A stretch of DNA of 5,409 nt from Spirochaetaceae bacterium (GTDB taxonomy: Bacteria > Spirochaetota > Spirochaetia > Treponematales > Breznakiellaceae): the NCBI GenBank assembly GCA_031265535.1, contig JAISCO010000222.1:1-5409 (forward strand), given 5' to 3'. Below, in pieces: positions 4,476 to 5,409 of this stretch. Below the pieces are notes generated by a model, which saw only the letters and a list, made by a program, of their open reading frames with translations, had not been told where the DNA came from and searched no databases. The translations under genes and the position numbers were made by a program. Numbering within the stretch: position 1 is the stretch's first letter; each line of letters starts with the position of its first letter.

Positions 4476-5066
4476 ATGAAGAAACCTTTAATTTTTGCCT
4501 TGATAGTATCGGGGCTTTTTTGTTTGGAGGCAACAATGGAACTGAACGCGCAAAGCCAAACAGGGATACAAAAAATCCTTGTAGCGTATTTTTCGTGGGG
4601 CGGGAATACCCGCGGCATCGCGCAGCAAATTCATCAGAGGGCAGGCAGAGACCGCAGTTCTATCGAATTGTTTGAAATCCAATGTGTTACCCCTTATTCC
4701 CGGAATTACAACACCTGCCTTGACGAAGCCTTGCGTGACCAAAGGGCAAACGCCCGCCCCGCCCTCAGAACCCATGTCGGCAACATAGCGCAATACGATG
4801 TTATTATGCTTGGTTATCCCAACTGGTGGGCTTCAATCCCAGCGCCTATCGCCTCATTTCTTGATGAATACGATTTAGCGGGGAAAACTATCATTCCCTT
4901 TTGCAGTCACGGGGGCGGACGTTTCGGGCAGTCTCTTACCGCCATTGCCAAACTTGAGCCGGGGGCGAAAATAGGCGATGCCCTTTCCGTTCATTATTCA
5001 GGCGGTAGCACCCTTGCCAATGATATAACGGCGTGGCTTCGCAAAAACGGAATAACGGCGCGATGA
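4476..5066 (+). CDS. Flavodoxin with N-terminal signal sequence
   Basis: A 196-residue flavodoxin-family protein (Flavodoxin_4 type), an FMN-binding electron carrier. Residues 33-46 (KILVAYFSWGGNTR) hold the first strand and the phosphate loop SWGGNTR (40-46). VIMLGYPNWWASIPAPIASFLDEYD is the second FMN-contacting region, followed by IIPFCSHGGGRFGQS and a C-terminal helix ANDITAWLRKNGI. A hydrophobic leader at 1-25 (MKKPLIFALIVSGLFCLEAT, then MELNA) indicates export, possibly with cleavage after Ala25. Cys16 in GLFC is not a good lipobox. AAGGA at 4462-4466 is nine bases before the ATG. A second in-frame ATG at 4536 (Met21) has a stronger ribosome site and would give a cytoplasmic form. The stop overlaps the DUF4405 gene as ATGA (5063-5066), which ties the two together. 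Confidence 0.9.
   Translation: MKKPLIFALIVSGLFCLEATMELNAQSQTGIQKILVAYFSWGGNTRGIAQQIHQRAGRDRSSIELFEIQCVTPYSRNYNTCLDEALRDQRANARPALRTHVGNIAQYDVIMLGYPNWWASIPAPIASFLDEYDLAGKTIIPFCSHGGGRFGQSLTAIAKLEPGAKIGDALSVHYSGGSTLANDITAWLRKNGITAR
4526..4538 (+). promoter_or_regulatory. Internal ribosome binding site and alternative start within the flavodoxin gene
   Basis: GGAGG at 4526-4530, five bases before the in-frame ATG at 4536-4538 (codon 21). It is a closer match to the anti-Shine-Dalgarno than the AAGGA of the upstream start. Translation from here would yield a 176-residue flavodoxin without the export signal. Use of this start is unproven; it may simply reflect a coding coincidence. Confidence 0.4.
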
Positions 5067-5409
5067 ACGGCAAACTCGCGGCGCGTCTCATACTCGATAT
5101 TGCGTTTACCGTTCTGTTATTGTGCGCCCTTATGTATCGCGTAACCGGGGACACCGCTCATGAATGGATAGGCGTTGCCGTGTGCGCGGTATGTATTGCT
5201 CATAATGTCCTTAATTGGAAATGGTACAAAAACATTTTCAAGGGCACATACAATCTGCGGCGCAGCGTGTTGACCGCCGTTAATCTATTGCTTGCGCTTG
5301 CTTTTGCCTTACTACTCATTACCGGACTGTTACATTCCCGAACCGTGCTTGCGTTCCTGCGTTTGCCCGGCGGCATGATGTTACGGCAAATACACACAAC
5401 CGCCGCCTA
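5063..5409 (+). CDS. DUF4405 membrane protein (partial, runs off the right edge)
   Basis: ATG 5063 overlaps the flavodoxin stop, and the frame stays open for 115 codons to the window end. Three membrane helices are visible at about 9-25, 34-50 and 69-90. The stretches HEWIGVAVCAVCIAHNVLN (33-51), WYKNIFKGTYNLRR (54-67) and MMLRQIHTTAA (105-115) fit the DUF4405 family. Histidines at 33, 47, 91 and 111 lie at helix ends or within helices, as in b-type cytochrome-like membrane proteins, so haem binding is plausible but not shown. Direct coupling to a flavodoxin gene suggests the two exchange electrons. The next ~50 or more residues, including probably a fourth helix, lie outside the window. Confidence 0.82.
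   Translation, partial: MNGKLAARLILDIAFTVLLLCALMYRVTGDTAHEWIGVAVCAVCIAHNVLNWKWYKNIFKGTYNLRRSVLTAVNLLLALAFALLLITGLLHSRTVLAFLRLPGGMMLRQIHTTAA

Noticed and set aside
4488..4793. 101-codon minus-strand open frame opposite the flavodoxin gene
   Set aside because: It is an antisense shadow; no recognisable domain and no independent signals.

Overview
The window looks like accessory DNA from a host-associated spirochaete, most plausibly a Treponema of the gut or rumen type. This is an inference from gene content: a SUMF1-like protein with a signal peptide, a secreted cyclophilin-like protein, DUF4491, an exported flavodoxin, DUF4405 and a solitary LUD protein. Dense GC-rich non-coding repeats sit between AT-rich genes. 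No rRNA or other decisive taxonomic marker is present, so the assignment is tentative.

Layout. (1) Bases 1-540 hold the 3' end of an unrecognised gene whose last ~23 codons come from a repeat, then a cluster of three ~93-bp repeat copies plus one partial copy, and a heptamer tandem repeat. (2) Bases 541-1382 hold a truncated HEPN-domain remnant running into a complete LUD-domain gene. (3) Bases 1480-2580 hold a MazE/MazF-type toxin-antitoxin pair with its own near-consensus promoter. Two long imperfect inverted repeats flank it, and their ends resemble integron attC recombination sites. The segment 1652-2572 therefore looks like one integron gene cassette carrying a toxin-antitoxin module. 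(4) Bases 2580-2782 are a leader with an 11-bp direct repeat. (5) Bases 2783-5409 hold five co-directional genes: exported cyclophilin-like protein, exported SUMF1-fold protein lacking both FGE catalytic cysteines, DUF4491 membrane protein, flavodoxin with a signal peptide, and a DUF4405 membrane protein cut by the window end. Two junctions are 4-bp ATGA overlaps.

How the parts may work together. The flavodoxin and DUF4405 genes are translationally coupled. They suggest a small redox unit in which a histidine-bearing membrane protein exchanges electrons with a flavodoxin at or outside the inner membrane. This is inference. The toxin-antitoxin pair is expected to stabilise the surrounding array. 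The AT-rich left half (HEPN remnant, toxin-antitoxin pair) against the more GC-balanced right half suggests the left half was acquired piecemeal.
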